A DNA stretch of 64,000 nucleotides from JAKZVK01 sp965248255 (GCA_965248255.1 CBDFIW010000003.1:2046001-2110000); one strand, 5' to 3'; positions 34,410 through 43,632 are shown, numbered from the stretch's first letter. Translations and numbers: made by a program. The notes: a model not told the origin generated them from the letters alone.

Positions 34410-34688
34410 CGGAGGAAACGGGCAAGCCGGGAAGCCGTCACCGGTTGGGTCGCGAACTCAGGGTGACCGCTCCCTGACCCGGACGAGCCGGAACCGAAAG
34501 GGGACCCGCGGGCAAGAGTGGGTTCGGTGTTTCGGCGCGATTAACCCCACCCTCCCGGGCGGGGCTCTGATTTCCGTCCAGAGGCTTCCTGCCAGTTTCA
34601 GCAAGGATTTCACCACGTAGGTACTTACGGTCACGGTTCGGTTGGTGCGGAAAACGCGTATTATACCAGAGGGTTAGCTCGCCAACCG

Positions 34689-35828
34689 ATGGATCCACTG
34701 CTCCGCTACATCACCAAAAGACGGTCTGCGATTATCGACTGGATCGGGCAATTGGTTCGTATCGAATCGCCGAGTCATGACCGCGCTGCGGTCAACCGTG
34801 CGGTGGAGTTCGTCGCCGATCACGTAGCTCCGGTGGGCAAGGTCAAGGTCTACCGAGAGAAGGTCTACGGCAATCATCTGCGCCTCGAGTTCCAACTGCC
34901 CGGGGCCAACAAGAAGGGCCGGATACTCGGCCTTGGGCACCTCGATACGGTCTACCCTCTCGGTACGCTGCAGCACATGCCGTTTAAGCGCTCGAAGGGC
35001 CGGTTGTGGGGTCCGGGCGTGTTCGACATGAAGGCTGGTGTGGCTTACTTCGTCTTTGCATGCGAAGCGCTGCGCGAGTTGGAGGTCCCCGTCGCGAGGA
35101 AGTTCGTTGTGCAGTTGAACTCCGACGAAGAGATCGGCAGCCCCAGCTCGCGCCGCTACACCGAGGCCGAAGCCAAGCGCAGTGATGCCGTGCTGATCAA
35201 CGAGCCGAGTGCCGGTCTCGAGGGCAACGTCAAGACGGCACGCAAAGGCGGTGGGGGCTATACCCTGCGAGTGAAAGGCATCGCATCGCATTCCGGCCTC
35301 GACTTCGCCGCCGGAGCCAACGCGGTCGTGGAACTGTCGCGGCAGTTGGTGCAAGTCTCGGAATGGACCGACCTGGGGAAAGGCATCACCGTCAACGTGG
35401 GTACGATCGAAGGCGGCACCGCCACCAACGTGGTGGCCGAAGAAGCTCGTGCCACCGTGGACGTGCGGGTTCCCCGCAAGTCAGACGCGCGGCGTCTCGA
35501 GGAGAAATTCGCTTCCCTGCGGCCCTTCGATCGCCGGACACAGCTGACCGTGGAGGGTAGGATCCGCCGTCCACCTATGGAGCGAAGCGCGGGTATCGCC
35601 AGGTTGTATCGTCTGGCGCATCGGCTCTCCCTGGAGCTAGGCGCTGAACTAGGGGAGGCCAGTGTTGGAGGCGGCTCGGACGGGAACTTCACAGCGGCCC
35701 TCGGGATTCCCACGTTGGATGGGCTGGGCGCCGTGGGCGAAAACGCGCATTCTCACAACGAGAACATCCGGATCGACCGCATTGCCGACCGTGTCGCGTT
35801 GATAGCCAAGCTCATCACGGCGATTTGA
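34689..35828 (+). CDS. M20 family metallopeptidase (carboxypeptidase G2-like)
   Basis: 379 residues, cytoplasmic (no signal). Di-zinc M20 ligands are visible: His and Asp in GLGHLDTVYPLG, Asp in GVFDMKAGVAYF, catalytic Glu-Glu in NSDEEIGS, and the late His in ENAHSHNENI. The lid/dimerisation domain lies at about 190-300 (GGGGYTLRVKGIASHSGLDF). It most resembles glutamate carboxypeptidase/ArgE/DapE-type enzymes; the substrate is uncertain. It is divergent from fabZ across about 280 bp. Confidence 0.9.
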   Translation: MDPLLRYITKRRSAIIDWIGQLVRIESPSHDRAAVNRAVEFVADHVAPVGKVKVYREKVYGNHLRLEFQLPGANKKGRILGLGHLDTVYPLGTLQHMPFKRSKGRLWGPGVFDMKAGVAYFVFACEALRELEVPVARKFVVQLNSDEEIGSPSSRRYTEAEAKRSDAVLINEPSAGLEGNVKTARKGGGGYTLRVKGIASHSGLDFAAGANAVVELSRQLVQVSEWTDLGKGITVNVGTIEGGTATNVVAEEARATVDVRVPRKSDARRLEEKFASLRPFDRRTQLTVEGRIRRPPMERSAGIARLYRLAHRLSLELGAELGEASVGGGSDGNFTAALGIPTLDGLGAVGENAHSHNENIRIDRIADRVALIAKLITAI

Positions 35829-35871
35829 AAGGGGATCGCGGATCGATCTTTGACCCAGCCCGACCACGCTC

Positions 35872-36708
35872 TTACTCCTCTGCCAGGGAGGCCTGGATTC
35901 CCTCAGGATATGACGGATAGCGCAGCTCGATGCCAAGGAGGTGTCGAATCGTGCTGCCGTCCACGCGGCGATCCGCGCGGCGGGTCTCACTGACCTCCTC
36001 CGCCCTCACGGAGGGTGGCTCCGGCAGGTTCAGCAGCTTCGAGCAAAAGGCAGCGATTTCGCGCGAAGGGCAGGGGTGCTCGTCGGCGACCGGGTAGGCT
36101 CCCGTCAGGTCGCTGAGCAGCGCCTGCTCGGCGTGGGCCGCGAGGTCATCCACGTGAATGCGAGAAACGAAGTTTGACCCGTCGCCGATGAGCCTGTAGC
36201 GGCCTTCCCGCATAGCGACATGGGCGCCTCGCCTGGGACCGTAGATGGCTGCCGGACGGAGGATGACAGACTCCCAAGGGCCCGAGGCAACGGCTTGCTC
36301 GGCGGCTACCCGCAGCCGCTGGCGCTTCGTTAAAGGTGCGACGGGAGATTGCTGATTAACGACCGCCGTCCCGCCGTATACCCCGGTCGTGGACAGGTAG
36401 ACCACACGCGAAGGACGGTCACCCAATGCGTCGACCAGCCTCTGCGTCGGGTCGAGCAGTTGGTCGCCAGCCTTGATCGTTGGGACCGAAATCAGCACCC
36501 GGGTCCCCGGCGAGATCTGGTCACTCAACTGCGCAACCGTGTCCCGTCTCAGAACATCCAGGGGAAGCAGGGCGGCGCCGAGGGCCTCGAGGTCCGAAAG
36601 CGCCGATGTATCTCTCGCAGTGGCGGCGACCTTGATCCCACGGGCGAGCAGGCGCCGGGCCACCCGCTTACCCGTGTAGCCGCAACCGATTAGCAGGAAC
36701 TGAAGCAT
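35872..36708 (-). CDS. SDR-type NAD(P)-dependent epimerase/dehydratase (YeeZ-like)
   Basis: 278 residues with an N-terminal Rossmann motif GCGYTGKRVARRLLARG. Further features are VVYLSTTGVYGG (with the Ser and Tyr of extended SDRs), LRPAAIYGPRRG and SRIHVDDLAAHAEQAL. The GCGYTG glycine motif matches the YeeZ/NAD-binding subgroup. The reaction is unknown. It is convergent with the M20 peptidase gene (43 bp between stops). Confidence 0.85.
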   Translation of the reverse strand: MLQFLLIGCGYTGKRVARRLLARGIKVAATARDTSALSDLEALGAALLPLDVLRRDTVAQLSDQISPGTRVLISVPTIKAGDQLLDPTQRLVDALGDRPSRVVYLSTTGVYGGTAVVNQQSPVAPLTKRQRLRVAAEQAVASGPWESVILRPAAIYGPRRGAHVAMREGRYRLIGDGSNFVSRIHVDDLAAHAEQALLSDLTGAYPVADEHPCPSREIAAFCSKLLNLPEPPSVRAEEVSETRRADRRVDGSTIRHLLGIELRYPSYPEGIQASLAEE

Positions 36709-36792
36709 AAGATGAACTCAGGTAAACACAGATGGCAGGATGCCTGCTCCCGGCTATGATCCGGGTTCATCTGTGGTTGCGATGAGTGTCGA

Positions 36793-37156
36793 ATGACGGC
36801 CGTGGAATGGTTCGTGAAGCGCCTGCAAGAGCGTGGCGTCGAGGGGATGGGGACCCTGTGCGGACATGGGCTCGACCCGTTTGACTATGCCTGCCGCCAG
36901 GCCGGGCTGCGCCTTGTCGACATCCGCAACGAGCAGACTGCCGCCTACATGGCCGAGGTGCACGGCCGCCTCACGAAGCATCCCAGCGTCGTGGCCGTCT
37001 CAGGCGGTGTGGTCCATGCCAAAGCTGGCCGCGTCGATGGGCGCGCGGGGCGTGCAGTCCACGACAGAAGCAGAGTTCGCTGCGGCGCGCAAGCAGACCT
37101 TGGCGTCGCAGGCCGTCACCGTCATTCATGCGCCGATTGTCGGTGGGGCCCCGTAG
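36793..37156 (+). pseudogene. Deleted remnant of a thiamine-diphosphate enzyme
   Basis: The first 70 codons encode the N-terminal TPP-binding domain start of an acetolactate synthase-type enzyme (EWFVKRLQERGVEGMGTLCG, IRNEQTAAYMAEVHGRLTKH, VVAVSGG; the Glu of NEQTA is the conserved cofactor-activating residue). After VSGG the sequence jumps, in the +1 frame, to a C-terminal-like end (MPKLAASMGARGVQSTTEAE, VTVIHAPIVGG). Some 400 residues in between are missing. It is a gene ruined by internal deletion plus frameshift. Confidence 0.75.
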
Positions 37157-37212
37157 CTTAGCTGGCCCCCCTTACGCTCTGGGCACACATCGTCTGTCGG
37201 TCACGATGATCC

Positions 37213-38433
37213 TCAAGCCCCTGGGGTCAGCCTGCCATTTCGAAGCGCCAGAACGGGCACGAGTTTTTGTGACGCCCGTCGAACTTCCTTGGCCGAATCG
37301 ATCAGAGGGAACTTGCCCTGGATCAGGTTCAGCACTGTAATATCGGCGATCCTGCCCGGTTTGATTGACCCTAAGCGGTCCTCACGCCGAACCGCACGGG
37401 CGGGTTCGATCGTGGAAAGCTCGATTACTTTCTGCAAGGGAAGCCCGAGAAGAAGCATCTTTGACATCGTCGTCGGGAGATCAAAAACGGGCCCCATCGC
37501 GCTGTAGGTGTGAATGTCGCTGCTGATAGAGGAGGGCGGAAGGCCTTCCCTCAGGGCTTGCTCCATGGCGGCAAACGTGAACCCGCCCCCTCCATGACCA
37601 ATGTCAAACCGAACGCCCCGTTGCGCCGCGCGCTTGATGTAATCGGGCACGCGACCGTCGGGACCGATCACGCCTCCCGACGTTCGGAAGGAGTGCGTCA
37701 TCATGTCGCCCGGCCGCAACTGTTCCACGAGGCCCTCCAGAGGCGTATTGTGCCGGCCGACATGCATCATGATCGGTTTGCCGATCTTGTCCGCGACGGC
37801 GCGCGTTCTGCGAACGGCCTCCAGTTCGTTGGGGCCGGCGAGGCCGCCGCTGCAGCGCACTTTGACGCCGACAATGACATCGGCATGCTCCATCGCGGCC
37901 TCCTCTGCGGCCGCTACATCGACCATGCGCATGTCCGTGAGTTCACCCGGCCTCGCGATCAATCCGATCCGCGAGATGTTGAGAAAGGCGAGGACCCGGG
38001 TTTTAGAGGGATTGATGACGTAGCGACGGAACCCTTCGAAACTGTCGGCGCCTGACGTGCCGGCGTCGACGGCCGTCGTTACTCCGCGTGCCAGACAGAA
38101 TCGGTCGAGGTCGACACCCCAATGCGAAACACCCTGGAATCCGTGTACGTGGATGTCGACAAGCCCGGGAGTGACCAAGCTCCCTGGGACGTTGATGACC
38201 CGTCTCGCTTGTTCTGGATCGAGTCCGGGGGCAATGGCCGCAATTCTTCCATCTGAAACAGCAACGTCAGCGACCCGATCCAGAGATTGGGAGGGGTCAA
38301 TGACCCGGCCTCCTTTCACGAGCAAATCGTGCTTGTCAGCGGCTGTCTGCTGGCCAGCAAGATGCTCGACTGCTAGAGGCCCCACGGAGGCCGCTGCCCC
38401 GCACATCTGCACGAACTTTCTACGTTTCATCAT
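37213..38433 (-). CDS. Exported amidohydrolase (dihydroorotase/D-aminoacylase-like deacetylase)
   Basis: 406 residues from the ATG at 38433, preceded by CAGGGAGAA; longer starts lack a ribosome site. Tat-like signal MMKRRKFVQMCGAAAS. The amidohydrolase barrel shows DIHVHGF (metal-binding HxH), carboxylated-Lys-type VKVRCSGGLAG, MMHVGRH, THSFR, SSDIHTY (late Asp) and the small beta domain (DLLVKGGRVIDPSQSLDRVA; LGSIKPGRIADITVLNL). It resembles the amidohydrolase/deacetylase group near EF_0837. The substrate is probably an N-acyl sugar or amino acid. Its export is unusual. Confidence 0.87.
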   Translation of the reverse strand: MMKRRKFVQMCGAAASVGPLAVEHLAGQQTAADKHDLLVKGGRVIDPSQSLDRVADVAVSDGRIAAIAPGLDPEQARRVINVPGSLVTPGLVDIHVHGFQGVSHWGVDLDRFCLARGVTTAVDAGTSGADSFEGFRRYVINPSKTRVLAFLNISRIGLIARPGELTDMRMVDVAAAEEAAMEHADVIVGVKVRCSGGLAGPNELEAVRRTRAVADKIGKPIMMHVGRHNTPLEGLVEQLRPGDMMTHSFRTSGGVIGPDGRVPDYIKRAAQRGVRFDIGHGGGGFTFAAMEQALREGLPPSSISSDIHTYSAMGPVFDLPTTMSKMLLLGLPLQKVIELSTIEPARAVRREDRLGSIKPGRIADITVLNLIQGKFPLIDSAKEVRRASQKLVPVLALRNGRLTPGA

Positions 38434-38822
38434 TTCTCCCTGTTGGTGAAAGCTAGACTTTCGGGTTCGGGTTGAACTCTCTGGCCTCCAGACTTCACCC
38501 ATACCCCCGATGCCGATGCCTGCGAGGATCCTGTAGTCACTGACGGTGGACCCGACTGCGACAGCCCGATTCTACCGCTTGTCAAATGGATTTGTCGGAT
38601 AGATGTCGCGAACAACGCTTCCGTCAAGCCGCGGCTAGGGGGACCCACTGTTCCGCCTGACGGCTCCACCGCGGGCTAACGTCCCGCCGTCCGCTTCGCG
38701 GACTCGGGTCCTTGGTGGGTGGATAGACCGAGGTCAGAGTTAGGTTTTCGTCAAGCGCGAAATGGCGACGGTCGCCGAAGGGAAGCGCAATGTTTTTCGC
38801 GCCGGAAAGTAGCTAGCTAAAC
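38434..38822. other. Gene-free interval, nothing recognised
   Basis: About 390 bp upstream of the amidohydrolase. Short frames exist on both strands but none shows family features or a ribosome site. The right part becomes more AT-rich towards the MITE at 38825. No clear palindromes of the REP families. Confidence 0.5.
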
Positions 38823-38824
38823 TA

Positions 38825-39009
38825 GTACTTGGTTGCAAAAGTAAGCGTAATTATGACCACTTGGACAAACCTATCTATTTCTCAGGGGTTGCAGAACTTC
38901 GCACTTCGTTCGACCAACGTCTATCTGTGCGCGAATCCACTGAAAACAAAGAGGAAGACAGAATTCCAGAAGGTCATGTGTTATGACGCGCACTTTTGCG
39001 ATTAAGTAC
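38825..39009 (+). mobile_element. MITE-like element, copy 1
   Basis: 185 bp bounded by TA at 38823-38824 and 39010-39011. Terminal inverted repeats GTACTTGGTTGCAAAAGT (left) and GTACTTAATCGCAAAAGT (right, reverse complement). No transposase. Copy 2 at 40219-40403 has the same length and orientation with five differences (97%). TA duplication and G-starting ends fit an IS630/Tc1-type non-autonomous element; its inverted repeats match neither IS630 in this window. Confidence 0.85.
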
Positions 39010-39012
39010 TAG

Positions 39013-39240
39013 GCGGGAGCGGCGTCGGTTCGCTCGGAGTCCGCGCCCGTGATCTTCCGGGCGACAAGCTCGATCTGTTCTGAGAAAGAATGTTGCGGAT
39101 GGTGAAGGCAGAAGATACCGCTACTGGCAAGCTGTACAACTTCGAAGTTTAGGGTAAAGAGCCCCGCGACCGGCATTTTGTAAGTTCTTTCTAACCCGCA
39201 TTTCCAATTTGATTCAAACCTCTCGACCTTCCGGCGGCCT
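39013..39240 (-). pseudogene. Possible 3' remnant of decayed membrane-protein gene
   Basis: A leftward frame ends ...HHPQHSFSEQIELVARKITG then ADSERTDAAPA and a TAG formed at the MITE copy 1 junction. It might be the tail of the membrane protein at 39835-40442, cut off by the IS1380 fragment. The link is only positional and could be wrong. Confidence 0.3.
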
Positions 39241-39300
39241 TGAGCGTCTTTATTCATAGGGGCTAGAGCCCGATGAGGACGCCATGGAGGCCAACACCCA

Positions 39301-39831
39301 ATGGGTGAAAAACAAAACAAGCCGTTCCAGCTAAGCTTCAACGGTTTGTTGAAAGTCGATTTCCAAGGATCGCGTGTCACTTCCGACGGCGGGCTGATCC
39401 TGGTTCGGGAGTTGGACGAACGGCTCGGGCTCGGGAAGCTGATCGAGGAGCATCTCAGCGACTCGCGACAAGGCTTGAACAAGAAGTTCCCGCTGGCCGA
39501 TCTGCTGCGGCAGTCGGTTTACAGCCGACTCGCCGGCTACGAGGACCTCAATGACGCCGTTCGAGTATCCGCCGATCCGACCTTTCGCTTGATCGGCTCG
39601 CAGAAGAACTGGGATCGCGGCGGGGCGCTCACCTCGCGGCTACAGAGCTTCGAGACAGGGCTGCTCGCGAGTGAGGAGAATCTGCTGGGATTGATGGCGG
39701 TGAACCGCGAGTTGGTCGCGCAAGCCGAGACGACGGACGACTGCGAGCGCGTCGTTCTCGACATGGACTCCACCGAGAGCCCCGTCCATGGCCAACAAGA
39801 AGGCAGCGCCTATAACGGCCATTTCGAATAG
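39301..39831 (+). pseudogene. Truncated IS1380-family transposase
   Basis: 176 codons of the N-terminal part of an IS1380 transposase: VDFQGSRVTSDGGLILVREL, DLLRQSVYSRLAGYEDLNDA, DPTFRLIGSQ, and the first catalytic Asp region VLDMDSTESPVHG. It stops right after SAYNGHFE, where intact relatives continue with the rest of the DDE core (over 200 residues). The 3' part is absent and foreign sequence follows, so this is a dead fragment. Confidence 0.85.
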
Positions 39832-39834
39832 AGC

Positions 39835-40442
39835 TCTGAGTACCGTGGCAGGTTCGCGGGACCAGAATCTTGTTTCCTTGGCTTATGACAATGAGACTGT
39901 TGTCACGAACTACCACCTCGGTGATCTCGGCCCACTGGATCCTTATTTGCCTCCTGTGCCCCCGCCGTTCGATGGCCTCCTCTGTAAGCACGAAACAGCG
40001 CGCTCCCTTTGGATACCGTCGGACTTGTTGGTAGAGCGCGTAGAGTATGAATGCTTCCCACACGAGAAGCACTGCGGTAGGTCATTGAGTGGCGATAACG
40101 TAGGCGCCAATTCCTGCGAACACAAGGAGTGCAACGAACAGGAGCCACCATGGAAACAGAGGAACTCGAAACTGCAACGCTGCAGATACGATGTCTTGCC
40201 GTTCAAGAAGGTCTTCTAGTACTTGGTTGCAAAAGTAAGCGTAATTATGACCACTTGGACGAACCTATCTATTTCTCAGGGGTTGCAGAACTTCGCACTT
40301 CGTTCGACCAACGCCTATCTGTGCGCGAATCCACTGAAAACAAAGACGAGGACAGAATTCCGGAAGGTCATGTGTTATGACGCGCACTTTTGCGATTAAG
40401 TACTAGCACCGCTGCCCTCAGTTGGTAGTCTACGACTCGCAC
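39835..40442 (-). pseudogene. Membrane protein pseudogene (YcxB/PH-like), split by MITE copy 2
   Basis: Reading leftward from a GTG at 40442: VRVVDYQLRAAV, then the MITE, then LEDLLERQDIVSAALQF, a transmembrane segment WWLLFVALLVFAGIGAYVIA, a TGA at 40082-40084, and on in frame to LLVWEAFILYALYQQVRR, CFVLTEEAIERRGHRRQI and RIQWAEITEVVVRDNSLIVI, ending at the IS1380 fragment. Removing the MITE with one TA joins the frame exactly (GTG CTA GAA). The layout (two TM helices then a WxEI beta domain) resembles YcxB-like proteins. It lies 17 bp downstream of the adenosine deaminase gene and was probably co-transcribed with it. It is broken by insertion, stop codon and truncation. Confidence 0.65.
40219..40403 (+). 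mobile_element. MITE-like element, copy 2
   Basis: 185 bp, TA at 40217-40218 and 40404-40405. Same orientation and 97% identity to copy 1. Its interior keeps an open frame from the left end to a TGA near the right end (encoding ...YFSGVAELRTSFDQRLSVRE...), also open in copy 1; four of the five differences between copies fall at third codon positions of that frame. It sits inside the 5' part of the YcxB-like gene. Confidence 0.85.
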
Positions 40443-40458
40443 ACCTGCGGGTGTCGCG

Positions 40459-41550
40459 TCAGGGGCTTTGCCAATTGTCTTTAAAATCGGTCACAAGCTG
40501 AGTGATCGTATCGGATGGAAGAAATGCATGGCGGAAACTGTTTTTGAGCAAGTCCTGCAATTCGCTGTCGGAAAAGCTCAGTGCCGACAGATGCTCGAAC
40601 TCTTTCGTCAGCGAAGTGCCAAAGAACGAAGGGTCGTCGGTGTTGATCGAGATCGCCACGCCCGCCTCGTAGAGCCGCCGCACAGGGTGCTCTTCATACG
40701 AGCGATACACTCCCGTGCAAATGTTGCTCGTGAGGCACACCTCCAGTGGAAGCTGCTTCTCAGCGAGATACTCCACTAGCCGGGGGTCTTCGATCGAGCG
40801 CACGCCGTGGCCGATGCGCTCGACGTCTAGATTACGGATGGCGGCCCACACGCTCTCCGGCCCGACGGCTTCGCCGGCGTGAACGGTGAGGCGCAGGCCG
40901 GCGTCTCGCGCCACCCGGTAATGCTCGGCGAACGGTTCGGTTGGAAACCGATGCTCGGCTCCACCTAACGTGATCGCAACGACGCTGTCTTTCCTGTTCC
41001 CTATGATCTGCCGAAGGGTATCCATCGTCGAGACAGGCCCAAAGTCGCGTACCAAGTCGACAATCCACCGGAGGCGTACTTGGGACGAAGCCCGCGACGC
41101 TTCGTCCATCGCTTCGATCAGCTCGACAATGTCCAACCCCTGGTTGACATACTCACCGAGCGAAACCGTCACTTCGGCGTAGACGACATTCTGCGCCGCC
41201 AACTCCCGCCCTACAGCCTGAATTAGGTTGCGGAAATCGGAGATCTCGCGAACGAAATAGCTGGAGAAAAGATAGCTCGCGAGAAACTGATTAAAGTCCT
41301 CGAAGCGAAATAGGTTGCCTGCCCGTTCGCCCGGATCGCCGGCATCCGAAAAGAACGGCAGCAAGTGTGGGCAGTTGCGGAAGAGATCGACGTGGCGCTG
41401 CGGAGCGCCTGCTAGAGCCTCGGTAGGTGAGTACTTCCGCAGTAGCTCCGCAAAAAAGTGGGCTGGCATCGCCCCGCGCAGATGGACGTGCAGCTCTGCC
41501 TTGGGAGCCTGACGAATCAAAGAAATGATCCCGCGAGCTTCGCCGGACAT
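40459..41550 (-). CDS. Adenosine deaminase family protein
   Basis: 363 residues, no signal peptide. Zinc-hydrolase barrel of the adenosine/adenine deaminase family: HVHLRG at 21-26 (metal His pair), TVHAGEAVGPESV (substrate/metal His and catalytic Glu), RIGHGVRSIEDP, LEVCLTSNICTGVY and SINTDDPSFFGTSL (late metal Asp). It converts adenosine to inosine if typical. The usual AGxE segment is present as TLGGAEHRFP. The length and motif spacing are normal. It could instead be an adenine or aminofutalosine-type deaminase. Confidence 0.9.
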   Translation of the reverse strand: MSGEARGIISLIRQAPKAELHVHLRGAMPAHFFAELLRKYSPTEALAGAPQRHVDLFRNCPHLLPFFSDAGDPGERAGNLFRFEDFNQFLASYLFSSYFVREISDFRNLIQAVGRELAAQNVVYAEVTVSLGEYVNQGLDIVELIEAMDEASRASSQVRLRWIVDLVRDFGPVSTMDTLRQIIGNRKDSVVAITLGGAEHRFPTEPFAEHYRVARDAGLRLTVHAGEAVGPESVWAAIRNLDVERIGHGVRSIEDPRLVEYLAEKQLPLEVCLTSNICTGVYRSYEEHPVRRLYEAGVAISINTDDPSFFGTSLTKEFEHLSALSFSDSELQDLLKNSFRHAFLPSDTITQLVTDFKDNWQSP

Positions 41551-41750
41551 GGTGTCTTATCCGCCAACACGGCCGAACGGTTCCCTCCTGGAGATCGCGC
41601 CAAAGCGGTCGGTCTGTTCCTCTGCGGACTTGAATGGCACCAGCAACTGGCTGTTAACCTTGGGGGTGTGTTCCTGCTCTAATAGTACTCCATCCCTGAA
41701 ATGAAGCCGCAGCGCGGGCGGGACACTGAACTTCGAACGGGGTGACGGAC

Positions 41751-43595
41751 ATGAATCGCAGCGTCGTTCTATTGTGGGCTCTCAGCTTGACAGCCACGTG
41801 TGTCCCGGCGCCCGATGCGCTCGAGCCTGAGGCGCGGGCTGATTTCTACGTTGCCACCAACGGCAATGATGCCTGGACAGGCCGGCTGGCCGCACCGAAT
41901 TCTTCGAACACCGACGGTCCGCTCGCCACCCTGGCTGGCGCGCGCGATGCGGTTCGGCAACGCAAGCAGGACGCCGGCGGCCTGACGGAAAGCCTGACGG
42001 TTCTGATCCGCGAGGGGACCTACCGAATCACTGGAGCGATCCGTTTTGGTCCCGAAGACTCCGGGACCGAGCAACATTCCATCACCTACGCCGCCTATCC
42101 GGGCGAGCATCCGATTGTGAGCGGTGGCCGCGTCGTCAGCGGTTGGAAGCGTAGCGAAGAGCGCGTCTGGGTGGCGGAGGTCCCCGAGGCCAAGGGGGGC
42201 GGCTTCACTTTCCGGCAACTCTTCGTCAACGGCGAGCGGCGGCCGCGCGCCCGTACGCCCAACGAGGGGTTCTTCCGTATCGAAAAGTCGTTCGGCAAAG
42301 ACCGCAAGAGGTTCCAGTTCTACAACGGCGACCTCAAAGGCTGGAAGAACCTCAGCGACGTGGAACTGGTGCTCTTTTACGATTGGGATATCGCCCGCGC
42401 CACCTTCGGCCAGGTCGACGAAGCCAACCGAATCGCCACGTTTGCCGGCCCGGTGGGTTATCTCGATCTCGACTTCCTCGATTTCAACAAGTTCGAAACG
42501 CACCAGCGATACTACGTCGAGAACGCACGCGAGTTTGTGGACGCTCCAGGCGAATGGTACTTGGATCAGGACACGGGCGTGCTCACCTACCGGGCCTTTC
42601 ACAGCGAGACTGTGGATGCCGTGGAGGTCGTGGCTCCTGTAGCCGAACAACTGCTCGTCGTACAAGGAACACTCGAACAGCCGGTCAGGAATCTCCGCTT
42701 CCGAGGTCTGCGATTCCAGCACGCCGAGTTTCCTCTACCGAAGGAAGGCTACGGCGGGATCCAGGCCGGCCATTATGGCGTGACAGGAATTGACTGGAAG
42801 CTGCTTCCGGCCGCCATCGAATTCGAGGCAGCGGTCGGGTGCCGTCTTGAGAATTGCCGTATTACACGCCTAGGGACCAGCGGCGTCGCGCTCCGTAGGG
42901 GATGCCAAAACAACGTCATCATCGGGAACGAGATTTCCGACGTGGGAGGAAACGGCGTGCAGATCGGCGAGCCCGCCGGAGAGAACTCCCCGGACGCGCA
43001 CGATCCCGCCCCCGCAAACCCGGCGGTGCTTGTCAGAGGCAATCGCATTTCAAACAACCACGTTCACCATACCGGAACAGACTACTTCGGAACCGTCGGC
43101 ATCTGGATCGGTTTTGCGCAAGACACGGAGGTGGCACACAACCTGATGAACGACCTCCCGTATACGGGAATCTCCGTCGGCTGGGATTGGGGCACCCGAG
43201 AGACCTCTGCGAGAGACAATCGGATCGAGTTCAATCACATCCATCACATGATGCAGAAGCTTGCGGACGGCGGAGGTATCTACACACTCGGGTGGCAACC
43301 AGGGACCGTTCTGCGCGGCAACCATATCCATGATGTGGATCGCCTTCACGGCCGAGCCGAGCAGAACGGAATCTTCTTCGATCAGGGCAGCAAGGAGTAC
43401 CTCGTTGAGGGACAGGTGATCTATCGGACGATGGGCGGGCTTCCGATCCGCCATAACCTGAACGAGCCTTCCTGGCACACGTTTCGGAACAACAGTTTCG
43501 GCATCGGCCCGGATGACCCTCGGTTCCCAGCCGCTGCGGCGGCCAAGGCAGGGCTGGAACCACGCTACCGCAAGTTGCTGTTCAATGCCGAGTGA
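41751..43595 (+). CDS. Exported right-handed beta-helix protein (pectate lyase-like fold)
   Basis: 614 residues from the ATG at 41751 (a GTG nine bases earlier is possible); GGGGTG ribosome site. Signal peptide to about residue 25. Opening DFYVATNGNDAWTGRLAAPN and ATLAGARDAVRQ are typical of Pel-like polysaccharide-binding or cleaving beta-helices. Parallel-helix repeats occur at 330-560 (GCRLENCRITRLGTSGVALR, NVIIGNEISDVGGNGVQIGE, NRIEFNHIHHMMQKLADGGG). A DUF1565-type start and an Asn/His-rich helix suggest a polysaccharide lyase or hydrolase outside the cell. No catalytic residues can be assigned. Confidence 0.87.
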   Translation: MNRSVVLLWALSLTATCVPAPDALEPEARADFYVATNGNDAWTGRLAAPNSSNTDGPLATLAGARDAVRQRKQDAGGLTESLTVLIREGTYRITGAIRFGPEDSGTEQHSITYAAYPGEHPIVSGGRVVSGWKRSEERVWVAEVPEAKGGGFTFRQLFVNGERRPRARTPNEGFFRIEKSFGKDRKRFQFYNGDLKGWKNLSDVELVLFYDWDIARATFGQVDEANRIATFAGPVGYLDLDFLDFNKFETHQRYYVENAREFVDAPGEWYLDQDTGVLTYRAFHSETVDAVEVVAPVAEQLLVVQGTLEQPVRNLRFRGLRFQHAEFPLPKEGYGGIQAGHYGVTGIDWKLLPAAIEFEAAVGCRLENCRITRLGTSGVALRRGCQNNVIIGNEISDVGGNGVQIGEPAGENSPDAHDPAPANPAVLVRGNRISNNHVHHTGTDYFGTVGIWIGFAQDTEVAHNLMNDLPYTGISVGWDWGTRETSARDNRIEFNHIHHMMQKLADGGGIYTLGWQPGTVLRGNHIHDVDRLHGRAEQNGIFFDQGSKEYLVEGQVIYRTMGGLPIRHNLNEPSWHTFRNNSFGIGPDDPRFPAAAAAKAGLEPRYRKLLFNAE

Positions 43596-43601
43596 GGGTC
43601 T

Positions 43602-43632
43602 GTAGGGGCACGGCATGCCGTGCCTGCGCTGC
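43602..43632. repeat. REP-like palindrome, GTAGGGGC family
   Basis: GTAGGGGCACGGCATGCCGT then GCCTGCGC; GGCACGGCATGCCGTGCC is a near-perfect palindrome. It lies just after the beta-helix gene. Shares its first 17 bases with the unit at 16402. Confidence 0.7.

Noticed and set aside
38825..40403. The two 185-bp repeats as phage or integron attachment sites
   Set aside because: Each copy has its own TA flanks and inverted ends, and no integrase is present; a MITE explains all features.
41769..42722. 317-codon leftward frame inside the beta-helix gene
   Set aside because: Antisense shadow of a well-supported exported protein; no ribosome site or motifs.
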